Origin: Gammaproteobacteria bacterium
GTDB lineage: Bacteria > Pseudomonadota > Gammaproteobacteria > Ga0077536
Assembly (NCBI GenBank): GCA_021773835.1
Contig: JAJFJQ010000063.1
Location: forward strand, 48,338 to 112,337
Direction of reading: 5' to 3'
Length of the DNA: 64,000 nt
Shown here: positions 33,541-41,263 of the stretch, in pieces
Layout of the letters: each line of letters starts with the position of its first letter
How positions within the stretch are numbered: position 1 is the stretch's first letter
Made by a program: the position numbers and the translations under genes
The notes under the pieces: generated by a model
Seen by the model: only the letters and a program-made list of their open reading frames with translations
The model's database searches: none
Told to the model about the DNA's origin: nothing

Positions 33541-33747
33541 GATTTCAATCAGACCCGAAACGTATGTGACTTACCGACGGTGGTATCAGTCTATGACAAC
33601 TATAATTACGGCCCCGGCCGGTTTGATAACTATTTCGATTACGCTAACGAAGAAGCAGTCCGTGCGAAAGAGGATAAATATCGCCACCGCAGGAAGCTTG
33701 AAAATAAAACACCTCGGGCGAGTAGCGATGAATACGTCAGGTGCTAG
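33541..33747 (+). pseudogene. Possible remnant of a Tyr-rich protein
   Basis: An open stretch of 68 codons, closed by TAG at 33745-33747 and preceded by TAA, reads with low-complexity but protein-like content (VVSVYDNYNYGPGRFDNYFD, then a Lys/Arg/Glu-rich tail). There is no ATG or ribosome-binding site at its beginning. A matching fragment in another phase lies about 100 bases upstream. I regard it as a decayed gene of unknown family, with low confidence. Confidence 0.25.
33565..33594 (+). promoter_or_regulatory. ECF-type promoter (TGTGAC-N18-GTCTAT) upstream of the mscS-mgtE operon
   Basis: TGTGAC at 33565-33570 and GTCTAT at 33589-33594 are exactly 18 bases apart. The next credible gene on this strand is the MscS-type channel at 33857, so the leader would be about 255 bases. 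The site also overlaps a possible decayed coding stretch, so it has a higher chance of being accidental than the others. Confidence 0.55.
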
Positions 33748-33856
33748 CTGACTCGATGGTTCAAACCAACGGTGAAACCGCGTTCGATATCACCCAGCGC
33801 AACGTGGGAGTGGCGCGGACCCATGACCCGTCAATCGTAAATCAGAGGAAAGCGAT

Positions 33857-34732
33857 ATGAATGAACTCTTCGACCTTGCGGCATGGCGCGAAATTCTTGT
33901 CCGCGCGTTCGCCGAGCTTGGATCAAATATCGCGGGCTTCCTCCCGAGCTTGGCCGGGGCGGTATTAATATTGTTGATCGGCTGGGCGATGTCGCGGGCC
34001 GTCGAAGCGTTATCGTCGCGAATGTTAAGGACTATCGGGCTGGACGGCGTTGCTACACGCCTGAACATCGCGGATCTGTTGGAGCGCGCCGGTTCACGAC
34101 TGACGTTCTCGGAGATCGTATCGAAGCTACTGTTCTGGCTCGTGATGTTGACGTTCCTGCTGTCCAGCGTAGAGACGCTGGGATTGTCCGCCGTAACGGA
34201 AACTATCGATCGACTCATTTCGTTCATACCCGGCGTCATCGGCGCGGCCTTAATTGCGGTTGGCGGCCTTCTGCTCGGACGATTTTCCGGAACGCTCGTG
34301 AGTTCAGCCGCGGCCGCCGCCGGATTTACCAGTGCACCGCGTCTTGGTTTCCTTGCACAGATTGTCGTTGTGGGCCTCGTACTTGTCGTCGCCGTCGAGC
34401 AGCTTGGGATTGCGACAAACGTATTGATGCTGCCGTTTACCGTGGCCTTAGCAGCCGCGGTATTCTCGATTGGCCTCGCCTTTGCACTTGGCGCGCGCCA
34501 GGTTATTACGCACATCATGGCCGGACATTTCTTGAAACAATCACTACCGCGTAATGGCACAGTGGAAATCGACGGTAAGCAGGGCGTCGTCGCGCGCGTT
34601 GGCGCGTTAGATACGCTCATCAGTAACGACGAGCGCTCGTGGACAATTCCAAACAGCCAATTGCTGGAGCATATTGTGGTCCACCTTGGTGGCCCGGCGA
34701 GCGATAGCGCCGCAGGGAAGAACCGGAAATGA
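33857..34732 (+). CDS. MscS-like channel protein with conserved TM-helix repeats
   Basis: The 291-residue protein has five or six hydrophobic segments: FLPSLAGAVLILLIGWAMSR, LLFWLVMLTFLLSSVETLG, FIPGVIGAALIAVGGLLLGR, FLAQIVVVGLVLVVAVEQLG and FTVALAAAVFSIGLAFALGA. A short beta segment (TVEIDGKQGVVARVG, WTIPNSQLL) follows. The layout matches that of the channel at 30755-31579, so the two are paralogues of the CmpX-like class. AGAGGAAAG precedes the ATG. Its stop overlaps the next gene by four bases, linking it to two MgtE-type proteins. A mechanosensitive or osmotic role is inferred from the family. Confidence 0.8.
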   Translation: MNELFDLAAWREILVRAFAELGSNIAGFLPSLAGAVLILLIGWAMSRAVEALSSRMLRTIGLDGVATRLNIADLLERAGSRLTFSEIVSKLLFWLVMLTFLLSSVETLGLSAVTETIDRLISFIPGVIGAALIAVGGLLLGRFSGTLVSSAAAAAGFTSAPRLGFLAQIVVVGLVLVVAVEQLGIATNVLMLPFTVALAAAVFSIGLAFALGARQVITHIMAGHFLKQSLPRNGTVEIDGKQGVVARVGALDTLISNDERSWTIPNSQLLEHIVVHLGGPASDSAAGKNRK

Positions 34733-35568
34733 GTCTTCAAAGTACTCTGGCAGAATACGCTATCGGTAATCATCCCGGTCGAGCCGCCACGGTGCTGGAA
34801 CGTCTCGACGCAGGCGCATCGGTCGAACTCCTCGGCCGTGGTCCGGTGTCAAATGCGGTCGGCATCGTGCAACGACTGTCGCCGCAACACGCCACGCTTA
34901 TTATTTCTGGAATGAAACCGGAACGTGCGGCGCAACTACTGGAATTGATGCCGATTGACGCGGCGGTACGGTTGCTCCGGCGGATCGACGAACCACTGCA
35001 AGGTAAGCTCATCGATCTATTCGATCCTAAAAAGGTGCGGGCGATCCGATTGCTGCTTGGATTCAGGGAAGGCACCGCCGGCGCACTGATGGATCCCGAC
35101 GCGTTAGCCTTACCGCAGGATTTGAGCGCCCGCGACGCGCTACAACGGATCCGCAAACAAGCGGACGCGACGCGCTACAACTTGTATGTCGTCGATCAGG
35201 AACAGCGACTGACCGGTGCCTTTAATCTCCGCGAGTTGCTCAGTGCACCCGGCCGCACACCTTTGTTCGATCTGATGGTGCGGGATCCATACCGGATCAC
35301 TGCCACAACAGATCGAATTAGCATGCTGTCGAATCCGGGTTGGAAACGCGCGCATTCGCTACCGGTCGTCGATGCTGACGATGCCTACTTAGGCGCCATC
35401 CGCTACCGCACCTTGCGCGAAGTTGAAGATGAACTGCTCAGCGCCCGGCGTGACGATGCCGACACAGGTGCTGCATTTGGGCAAGTGATCGCCGCAGCCG
35501 CGGGTGGTGTTCTTGATGCGCTCGGTGGTGCGGCTGACACGAACAGAGGCAGAAAAGATGGCGCTTAA
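34729..35568 (+). CDS. Soluble MgtE-N/CBS domain protein
   Basis: The 279-residue protein has an MgtE N-terminal helical domain (about residues 15-125, with PERAAQLLELMPIDAAVRLL and EGTAGALMDPDA) and a pair of CBS domains (about 130-245, with YNLYVVDQEQRLTGAFNLRE and SLPVVDADDAYLGAIRYRTL). It has no transmembrane part. These two domains are the cytoplasmic magnesium sensor of MgtE; here the sensor stands alone, between a channel gene and a full MgtE gene and overlapping both. It may regulate one of them. The C-terminus has Ala/Gly-rich repeats. Confidence 0.85.
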   Translation: MSLQSTLAEYAIGNHPGRAATVLERLDAGASVELLGRGPVSNAVGIVQRLSPQHATLIISGMKPERAAQLLELMPIDAAVRLLRRIDEPLQGKLIDLFDPKKVRAIRLLLGFREGTAGALMDPDALALPQDLSARDALQRIRKQADATRYNLYVVDQEQRLTGAFNLRELLSAPGRTPLFDLMVRDPYRITATTDRISMLSNPGWKRAHSLPVVDADDAYLGAIRYRTLREVEDELLSARRDDADTGAAFGQVIAAAAGGVLDALGGAADTNRGRKDGA

Positions 35569-36868
35569 GAATTCAGAACCCGCGGTTGAAGCATTATCGC
35601 TATGGCTGCTCAGCGAAGAACCTGACGAGGCGGCGCGTTTACTTGAAAACGCCAACGATTCGGAGACCGCGAGTCTACTCAATGACGTCCGCCTCGAAAT
35701 CGCAATCGGTATCGTGCGGCGATTAACGGTTAATCGCGGCGCCAGCGTCATTCTCGCGTTGTCCGAAGGTACGCGGCATAAATTATTATCCTCACTTAAC
35801 CACAATCGCGTTGCCGCGATGCTTGCCTGTCTTGACGCCGAACAACGCGAGCTGTGTCTAAAATCGCTCGACGATGCGCTCGCTAACGAACTTCGCGTTT
35901 TACTTGAATACCCACCGGAGACAGCCGGAGCGTTGATGGATCCGCGGACAATAAGCTTTCGACAGGACGCTACGACACGAGACGTTGTGCGGCAATTGCG
36001 CCGCCATCGCGAACGCAGAGTGCAGGATGTATTTGTGGTTGATCCGAATGGCAAGTTAGTCGGTTCCGTACCGCTTGAATCGATCGTGCTCGCCGCAGAC
36101 GGGGCTCACATCGCAAGCCTAATCGAAGGTCCACCGGTTAGCGTTCAGTCGATCGCATCGCGCGACGAAATCATTCAAACTTTCGAGACACATCGTGTCG
36201 GCAATTTACCGGTCGTCGATATCGACCAGCACTTGGTGGGGGTGCTGAGGCAGCGTGAGATTGTGCAAGCCGCAAAAGAGCGCGCGACCGCAAGTGCCGT
36301 CACAATGGTTGGCGCCAGCGAACAAGAACGGGCGCTGTCATCGCCAATGTTCGCGATCCGTAAGCGCCTGCCATGGCTACAGATCAATCTTGTTACCGCC
36401 TTCCTGGCGGCCGCGGTCGTCGGCATTTTCGAAGACACTATCGCGAGCGTCACTGCACTTGCAGTACTGTTACCGGTAGTCGCCGGACAATCCGGGAATA
36501 CCGGCGCGCAAGCCCTGGCGGTCACAATGCGCGGACTCGCGTTGCGCGAAGTTCGTACCCGCCAGTGGATGCGGGTTGCAGTCAAGGAAGCGATAGCAGG
36601 CGCGGGAAATGGGGTCGCGGTTGCCATCGTTACCGCGGTCGCCGTTTTTTTCTGGAGCGATTCTGTCGGCCTCGGGTTAGTGATCTGCATCTCGATGATC
36701 ATCTCAATGACGCTGGCGGGCCTGTCCGGCGCCGTTATACCCATGGCGCTGACGTCATTCGGGATGGATCCCGCACAATCATCATCGATCATATTAACCA
36801 CGGTGACAGATGTCGTCGGCTTTTTCAGTTTCTTAGGTATCGCGACTTTGATGATGGCGATGATCTAA
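35558..36868 (+). CDS. mgtE: MgtE-type magnesium transporter
   Basis: I start at ATG 35558, which has GAGG upstream and overlaps the end of the preceding gene, giving 436 residues. The MgtE N domain (about 15-120, ending PPETAGALMDP) is followed by two CBS domains (about 125-255) and five transmembrane helices. The helices begin at RLPWLQINLVTAFLAAAVVG and carry the family motif VVAGQSGNTGAQALAVTMRGLALREV. The last helices hold the conserved PxxSxxxxTTxTDVxGFF. It is an inner-membrane magnesium (or cobalt) channel gated by its cytoplasmic domains. Confidence 0.93.
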   Translation: MALKNSEPAVEALSLWLLSEEPDEAARLLENANDSETASLLNDVRLEIAIGIVRRLTVNRGASVILALSEGTRHKLLSSLNHNRVAAMLACLDAEQRELCLKSLDDALANELRVLLEYPPETAGALMDPRTISFRQDATTRDVVRQLRRHRERRVQDVFVVDPNGKLVGSVPLESIVLAADGAHIASLIEGPPVSVQSIASRDEIIQTFETHRVGNLPVVDIDQHLVGVLRQREIVQAAKERATASAVTMVGASEQERALSSPMFAIRKRLPWLQINLVTAFLAAAVVGIFEDTIASVTALAVLLPVVAGQSGNTGAQALAVTMRGLALREVRTRQWMRVAVKEAIAGAGNGVAVAIVTAVAVFFWSDSVGLGLVICISMIISMTLAGLSGAVIPMALTSFGMDPAQSSSIILTTVTDVVGFFSFLGIATLMMAMI

Positions 36869-36938
36869 ATAGGTGAGCGTAAACTTGACGCACAGTGGCT
36901 TCGGGACCGGGTTCATCTCGACACCCCATCCCTGTCCG

Positions 36939-36959
36939 TTCCCCTCGATTTGAGGGGAA
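36939..36959. terminator. Hairpin after mgtE, possible terminator
   Basis: TTCCCCTC (36939-36946) and GAGGGGAA (36952-36959) form a perfect 8-bp stem with a five-base loop, 70 bases after the mgtE stop. There is no T-run behind it, so it may be a weak terminator or just a stable structure in the region before gdhA (36869-37113), in which I otherwise see nothing. Confidence 0.4.
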
Positions 36960-37113
36960 GGGTACCTACTTCCCTAGCGGCAGTGTTTCATGTTTTCGCG
37001 CCTGTATTTAGTATCGATGACCCAAAGATCCAAGACATCGGGGATATTTTTTCCACAGCTTTATGTTTAATGCGTTAAGGCAGCATTCAATTCACTATTC
37101 AAGGGAGAATCAA

Positions 37114-38412
37114 ATGGATCTCGGTACACGCGACGTCAAACCGCGCCTGGCACCAGAACACGAATGGGAGTCGCCAATGTTCGATCTCGCGCAGCAACAA
37201 TTTCTTCGCGCCGCCCAGATCATGGACCTCGATGAAAACATTCGTGATCGACTCCTGTACCCGCAACGCTCGTTAATGGTGAGCTTCCCTTGCCGTCGCG
37301 ACGAATATTCCCAAGTCGAAACGGTTTTTGGGTATCGCGTGCAACACATACTTACGATGGGTCCGACAAAAGGCGGGATCCGTTACCACGAGGATGTCGA
37401 CCTCGGCGAGGTTGCTGCTTTGGCAATGTGGATGACGTGGAAGTGTGCGCTGATGCATCTTCCCTACGGCGGCGCTAAAGGTGGTGTACGCATCAACCCG
37501 AACGAGCTCTCCCGTCCCGAGCTGCAACGACTTACGCGCCGCTTCACAATGGAAATTGTCGGCATGATCGGACCGGATAAAGATATTCCGGCGCCGGATA
37601 TGGGCACCAATGCGCAAGTGATGGCATGGATCATGGACACCTACAGCCAGCAGGTCGGCTATCCGGTACCCGAAGTCGTGACGGGGAAACCCATCGTTCT
37701 CGGCGGCGCCGTCGGCCGCGAAGAAGCAACCGGACGCGGCCTCATTTATCTGGTGGAAGAAGCCGCGAAACATCAGAAGCTCGATCCTGCTGACGCGACT
37801 GCGGTGGTCCAGGGTTTCGGTAATGTCGGCCGCAACGCCGCAATATACCTTGCCGAGCTCGGCACCCGCATTATTGGCGTGAGTGATGCTTCAACCGGAA
37901 TTTATAATCCGCACGGCATCAACCTATCGAATGCAATTAAATACGTTGAACAAAACGGCGTTCTCAAAGGATTTAACGGCGGCGAGGAGATCACTAACGA
38001 GGAATTATTATTACTCAAATGCGACATACTCGCGCCCTGTGCCCTGCAAAACCAAATTACGGAACAAAACGCCGAGCATATCAATTGCAAAATTTTGGCC
38101 GAGGGCGCAAATGGTCCAACGACATTGGAGGCGGACGAGATACTCACCAAGCGCGGCGTGTTCCTCCTACCAGACATCTTAGGCAACGCCGGCGGCGTGA
38201 CCGTATCCTATTTTGAGTGGGTTCAAAATACGCAGGAATTCGCCTGGACTTTGGACGAGACCAACGCGCGGCTGCGTGAAATGTTGGTGAGCGCGTTCAA
38301 CCGAACGTTGATGCGCAGCGAACGCAACGACGTCAATATGCGGATGGCGGCGCTTATTGAAGGGATCGGGCGAGTCGCAGAAGCGAAATTATTGCGCGGA
38401 ATTTTCCCGTAA
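37114..38412 (+). CDS. gdhA: Glutamate dehydrogenase (Glu/Leu/Phe/Val family)
   Basis: I start at ATG 37114, with AGGGAG ten bases upstream, giving 432 residues. The substrate-binding part has GPTKGGIRYHEDVDLGEV and the catalytic Lys in LMHLPYGGAKGGVRINP. The Rossmann domain has VVQGFGNVGRNAAIYLAELG, and ILAEGANGPTT follows. The enzyme interconverts glutamate and 2-oxoglutarate plus ammonia with NAD(P). The short form and the sequence fit hexameric GDH of the type shared by bacteria and archaea. The preceding region (36869-37113) shows no ECF-type site. Confidence 0.95.
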   Translation: MDLGTRDVKPRLAPEHEWESPMFDLAQQQFLRAAQIMDLDENIRDRLLYPQRSLMVSFPCRRDEYSQVETVFGYRVQHILTMGPTKGGIRYHEDVDLGEVAALAMWMTWKCALMHLPYGGAKGGVRINPNELSRPELQRLTRRFTMEIVGMIGPDKDIPAPDMGTNAQVMAWIMDTYSQQVGYPVPEVVTGKPIVLGGAVGREEATGRGLIYLVEEAAKHQKLDPADATAVVQGFGNVGRNAAIYLAELGTRIIGVSDASTGIYNPHGINLSNAIKYVEQNGVLKGFNGGEEITNEELLLLKCDILAPCALQNQITEQNAEHINCKILAEGANGPTTLEADEILTKRGVFLLPDILGNAGGVTVSYFEWVQNTQEFAWTLDETNARLREMLVSAFNRTLMRSERNDVNMRMAALIEGIGRVAEAKLLRGIFP

Positions 38413-38532
38413 AACGGCAATCCCCGAACGCAACACCGGCGCGAACGCAACGTATCGCGATTAGACAGCGGCCCGCACAGTGCTGTTGGCGGTATTGTAC
38501 GACTTGGCCGACGGTAGTATAACTCTGCCCCC

Positions 38533-39282
38533 ATGACCTACTGCGTCGCCATATCTGTCAACGAAGGCTTAGTGCTCGTATCCGATTCGCGGACCAACGC
38601 AGGGGTCGATCAATTGAGCACCTACAGCAAAATGTTCTGCTTTGAGCAAACAGGCGAGCGAGTGTTTGGGATCCTGACCGCGGGAAACCTGGCCACCAGC
38701 CAGTCGGTGCTGTTGCAGATCAAACGTGACCTGAAACAGGGCAAAAGTCCGAATCTGAATTCGGTCGATCACATCACCGAGGCGGCAGACTATGTCGGTG
38801 AAATCAGTCATGCGCAACAACAAAAGCATATGACAGCGGCTGCCGACGGGGGCATTGATACTAGCGCAAGTTTTATTCTCGCCGGACAGATCGGTAAGGC
38901 CAAGCCCAGGGTTTACTTGATCTACCCCGAAGGGAACTATATTTCGTCGACGAATGAAACGCCGTACTTGCAAATCGGCGAAGTTAAATACGGGAAACCG
39001 ATCTTGGATCGGATCATAAACAAGAAGATGCCCCTGGAAGAGGCGGCAACTTGTGCGCTGGTCTCGATGGATTCCACCATGCGCTCAAATGCGACGGTCG
39101 GTCCTCCGATTGACATGCTCCTGTACAAGCGCGGAACATTAACTATGAATCGTCGCGTCAGTTTCGCGGCCGAACACCCGTACTTGCTCGAACTCCACGC
39201 GAATTGGAATAAAGCAATCAGTGACGCTTTTGCGGCGCTACCCCGGTTCGATGGTCCATACGATGACAACGACGAATCGTAA
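38533..39282 (+). CDS. anbu: Anbu proteasome-like peptidase
   Basis: The 249-residue protein begins MTYCVAISVNEGLVLVSDSR, so removal of Met leaves Thr as N-terminal nucleophile, as in proteasome beta subunits and Anbu. Further motifs are GILTAGNLATSQSV, SFILAGQIG, YLQIGEVKYGKPILDR and the long C-terminal extension typical of Anbu. It lacks a propeptide. Anbu forms open ring or spiral assemblies and is found with ATP-grasp, alpha-E and transglutaminase-like genes; the first two stand here on the opposite strand. A role in processing peptides made by the ATP-grasp protein has been proposed for the family and is not proven. Confidence 0.92.
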   Translation: MTYCVAISVNEGLVLVSDSRTNAGVDQLSTYSKMFCFEQTGERVFGILTAGNLATSQSVLLQIKRDLKQGKSPNLNSVDHITEAADYVGEISHAQQQKHMTAAADGGIDTSASFILAGQIGKAKPRVYLIYPEGNYISSTNETPYLQIGEVKYGKPILDRIINKKMPLEEAATCALVSMDSTMRSNATVGPPIDMLLYKRGTLTMNRRVSFAAEHPYLLELHANWNKAISDAFAALPRFDGPYDDNDES

Positions 39283-39315
39283 ATCGTCCCAAGTCTTCAA
39301 CACGCGTGTCGTCTC

Positions 39316-40335
39316 TTATCTAGGCAAAGTCGAGCCGACAATGATGTCGTGGACCAACTGCAATTTGTCGGCAGTGACCTCATTAATATGAAATGGGTAG
39401 GCATCTGCCAGACCTAAACTGCGATTGATCTCGTTCAGCGAAATGCTGAACGCCGACCATGCCGTCAAGGCGGCGGCGAAATCACCGGCAACCGGCTCGT
39501 GCAAGCCAAAGGCCACGGCGGTTTCCAGACAGTCGGTAATGTGCAAATAGTGCGCCCAGGTCTCGGCCCAATCCTCGGATGGATGTGACGCCGCGTAGGC
39601 GCTGATATAGCGGTCACCCCAGTCCGGCGGCGGCCCTTCGTTGTAGGCCCGCTCCAATGCCGCCGCATAATCGTTCCTCTCATCGCCAAATAATGCACGA
39701 AAATCCTCGACCACCGGTGCGAACGCCACCAACTGCTGGAAATAGTAGTGACCGCTTTCGTGGCGAAAATGTCCGAGCACGGTGCGGTAGCGTTCATTCA
39801 TGGATTCACGCACGCCGACGCGAACGACATCATCCGCTTCGTGGATGTTCAAGGTGATCACGCCGTCCGCGTGGTGGGTGAGTACGAACGCATCGGCAAC
39901 ATCGGGATTACTTCGTTGATCTTCGACGAAATCAAAGGCAAGGCCGAGCGGCCAGCCGCGAACTTTGCTTTGAACGGGTAGCCCGAGCGCCAGCAAAGAA
40001 TAGACGAGTCTTCGCTTGGCCGACTCGAGCGTCCGCCACCGCCGCGGGTTCTCGGGGTGATCGAGGTTTGGAATCGTGCGGTTCAGCCGGCAAGACAGAC
40101 AATAATCGTCAGTATCGTATACCAAAACCAACCAATTACAGTTACCGTGCGCGACGCTGTTGGCGCATAGCTTGAACTCCGTCGCGTCAGCATCCGACCA
40201 GTGATTACCGCTTGCCTGATTGATCCGAACGATGTCGAGCCGCTCAGGATCAAAGCCCAAGTGCCCGCCGCAGCGTAAACATCTTGAGTTATCGAAAAAT
40301 ACGGGCTGCCCGCAAGCGCAGTTAAACCGCTTCAT
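39316..40335 (-). CDS. Zinc-ribbon plus HExxH-type metallopeptidase of the Anbu cluster
   Basis: I start at ATG 40335, which overlaps the 3' end of the alpha-E gene, giving 339 residues. The N-terminus is a double zinc ribbon (CACGQP ... CLRCGG and, later, CLSC). The central part has HFRHESGHYYFQQL, with the HExxH metallopeptidase motif, and a downstream ASHPSEDWAETWAHYLH with the third-ligand Glu. This is the putative zinc-binding peptidase (DUF/Peptidase_Mx type) found in Anbu loci. It is probably cytoplasmic, and its substrate is unknown. Confidence 0.85.
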   Translation of the reverse strand: MKRFNCACGQPVFFDNSRCLRCGGHLGFDPERLDIVRINQASGNHWSDADATEFKLCANSVAHGNCNWLVLVYDTDDYCLSCRLNRTIPNLDHPENPRRWRTLESAKRRLVYSLLALGLPVQSKVRGWPLGLAFDFVEDQRSNPDVADAFVLTHHADGVITLNIHEADDVVRVGVRESMNERYRTVLGHFRHESGHYYFQQLVAFAPVVEDFRALFGDERNDYAAALERAYNEGPPPDWGDRYISAYAASHPSEDWAETWAHYLHITDCLETAVAFGLHEPVAGDFAAALTAWSAFSISLNEINRSLGLADAYPFHINEVTADKLQLVHDIIVGSTLPR

Positions 40336-41263
40336 CGAGCCGGGGTGAAAACCACGCGCTAACGATCTGTTGATCGAGTTCCGTAAACTCAGCCTGCAAC
40401 TCATCCATGTACAAATGTAAGCCGTTGCCGAATAGGGCATCTATGTCCATTTTCGATACGCGTCGCTGCAGACGTGCAACCGCACGTAGCGGGGTTTCAT
40501 TGCGCGGGAGTGATCCCAATGATTGTCGGATCGTTTGCATCGTGTGCGCGATTGACCGCGGGAATTGCTGGTCGCGCAGTAAAAACTCGACCGTATCCGG
40601 TCCACGGATGCGCCGGCGGACATGTTGGCGATACATCTGATAAGCACTGAGGCTCCGCAGGACATTCATCCACAGACGATTTTCAAGGCGTTCAAGTTCT
40701 TCGCCGGGCGCGATCAGGGTCGTTGAGCCGACGTCGACGATACGGCTCGTCATATCCGCGCGCTCCAAGGAACGGCCGATCCGGGCAAACTGATACGCAT
40801 CGCCGTGACTCATGGTGCCAGCCAGTAGTCCGATGATCTGCTGGCAACGCATGACAATCTGCGACAGGACTTCGTGTAACCGGGGCGGTATTTTACTGCT
40901 ACCGAATTTTTTGCGAGCGAACAAATACAATTCGTTGACGTGCTCCCAGCCTTCTGTCGGGACCAAGTCGCGCGTGGTTCGTACGTTCTCGCGCGCAGCT
41001 TCCAAACAACTGATAACGGAACTTGGATTAGCGCGATCTGTAAGCACGAACTTGAGCACGTTGCGCTCTCCGGACGTCCGATAGCGCGGCTCAAAATAGT
41101 CTTCGGTCCCCGTGATTTCTATCAATTGGCGCCACTCGATGCCGACGCCGCTCGGCAAATCAAGCATCGACTCACGATAAACATTGACCAAACGCGCCGT
41201 GTTTTCGGCCCGTTCCAGGTACCGCGCCATCCAGTAAATTCGTTCCGCAACCCGCGACAGCAT
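40322..41263 (-). CDS. Alpha-E domain protein (DUF403)
   Basis: The 313-residue all-helical protein begins with MLSRVAERIYWMARYLERAENTARLV, the opening of the alpha-E family, and has FARIGRSLERADMTSRIVDV further on. Alpha-E proteins nearly always accompany a circularly permuted ATP-grasp enzyme, with which they are predicted to act in making a peptide-like product. The start overlaps the stop of the ATP-grasp gene by one base, and the stop overlaps the metallopeptidase gene, forming a tight three-gene operon. Confidence 0.92.
   Translation of the reverse strand: MLSRVAERIYWMARYLERAENTARLVNVYRESMLDLPSGVGIEWRQLIEITGTEDYFEPRYRTSGERNVLKFVLTDRANPSSVISCLEAARENVRTTRDLVPTEGWEHVNELYLFARKKFGSSKIPPRLHEVLSQIVMRCQQIIGLLAGTMSHGDAYQFARIGRSLERADMTSRIVDVGSTTLIAPGEELERLENRLWMNVLRSLSAYQMYRQHVRRRIRGPDTVEFLLRDQQFPRSIAHTMQTIRQSLGSLPRNETPLRAVARLQRRVSKMDIDALFGNGLHLYMDELQAEFTELDQQIVSAWFSPRLDEAV

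Larger units (their letters stand above)
32994..33856. other. Long degraded intergenic region upstream of the mscS-mgtE operon
   Basis: These 860 bases hold no intact gene. Between about 33340 and 33747 short frames in different phases read like pieces of one lost protein (for example YLFVAGDTYANGVYLNCQRS near 33430, and the Tyr-rich segment listed at 33541-33747). An ECF-type promoter at 33565-33594 lies in this stretch. AGAGGAAAG at about 33842 is the ribosome-binding site of the channel gene. Confidence 0.45.

Noticed and set aside
33790..34773. 327-codon minus-strand frame opposite the mscS-like gene
   Set aside because: Composition (Ser/Thr/Arg/Pro) is that of an antisense shadow; the plus-strand gene has clear membrane helices and overlaps its operon partner.
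35389..36801. Minus-strand frames opposite mgtE
   Set aside because: The plus-strand MgtE motifs are unambiguous and the antisense frames match nothing.
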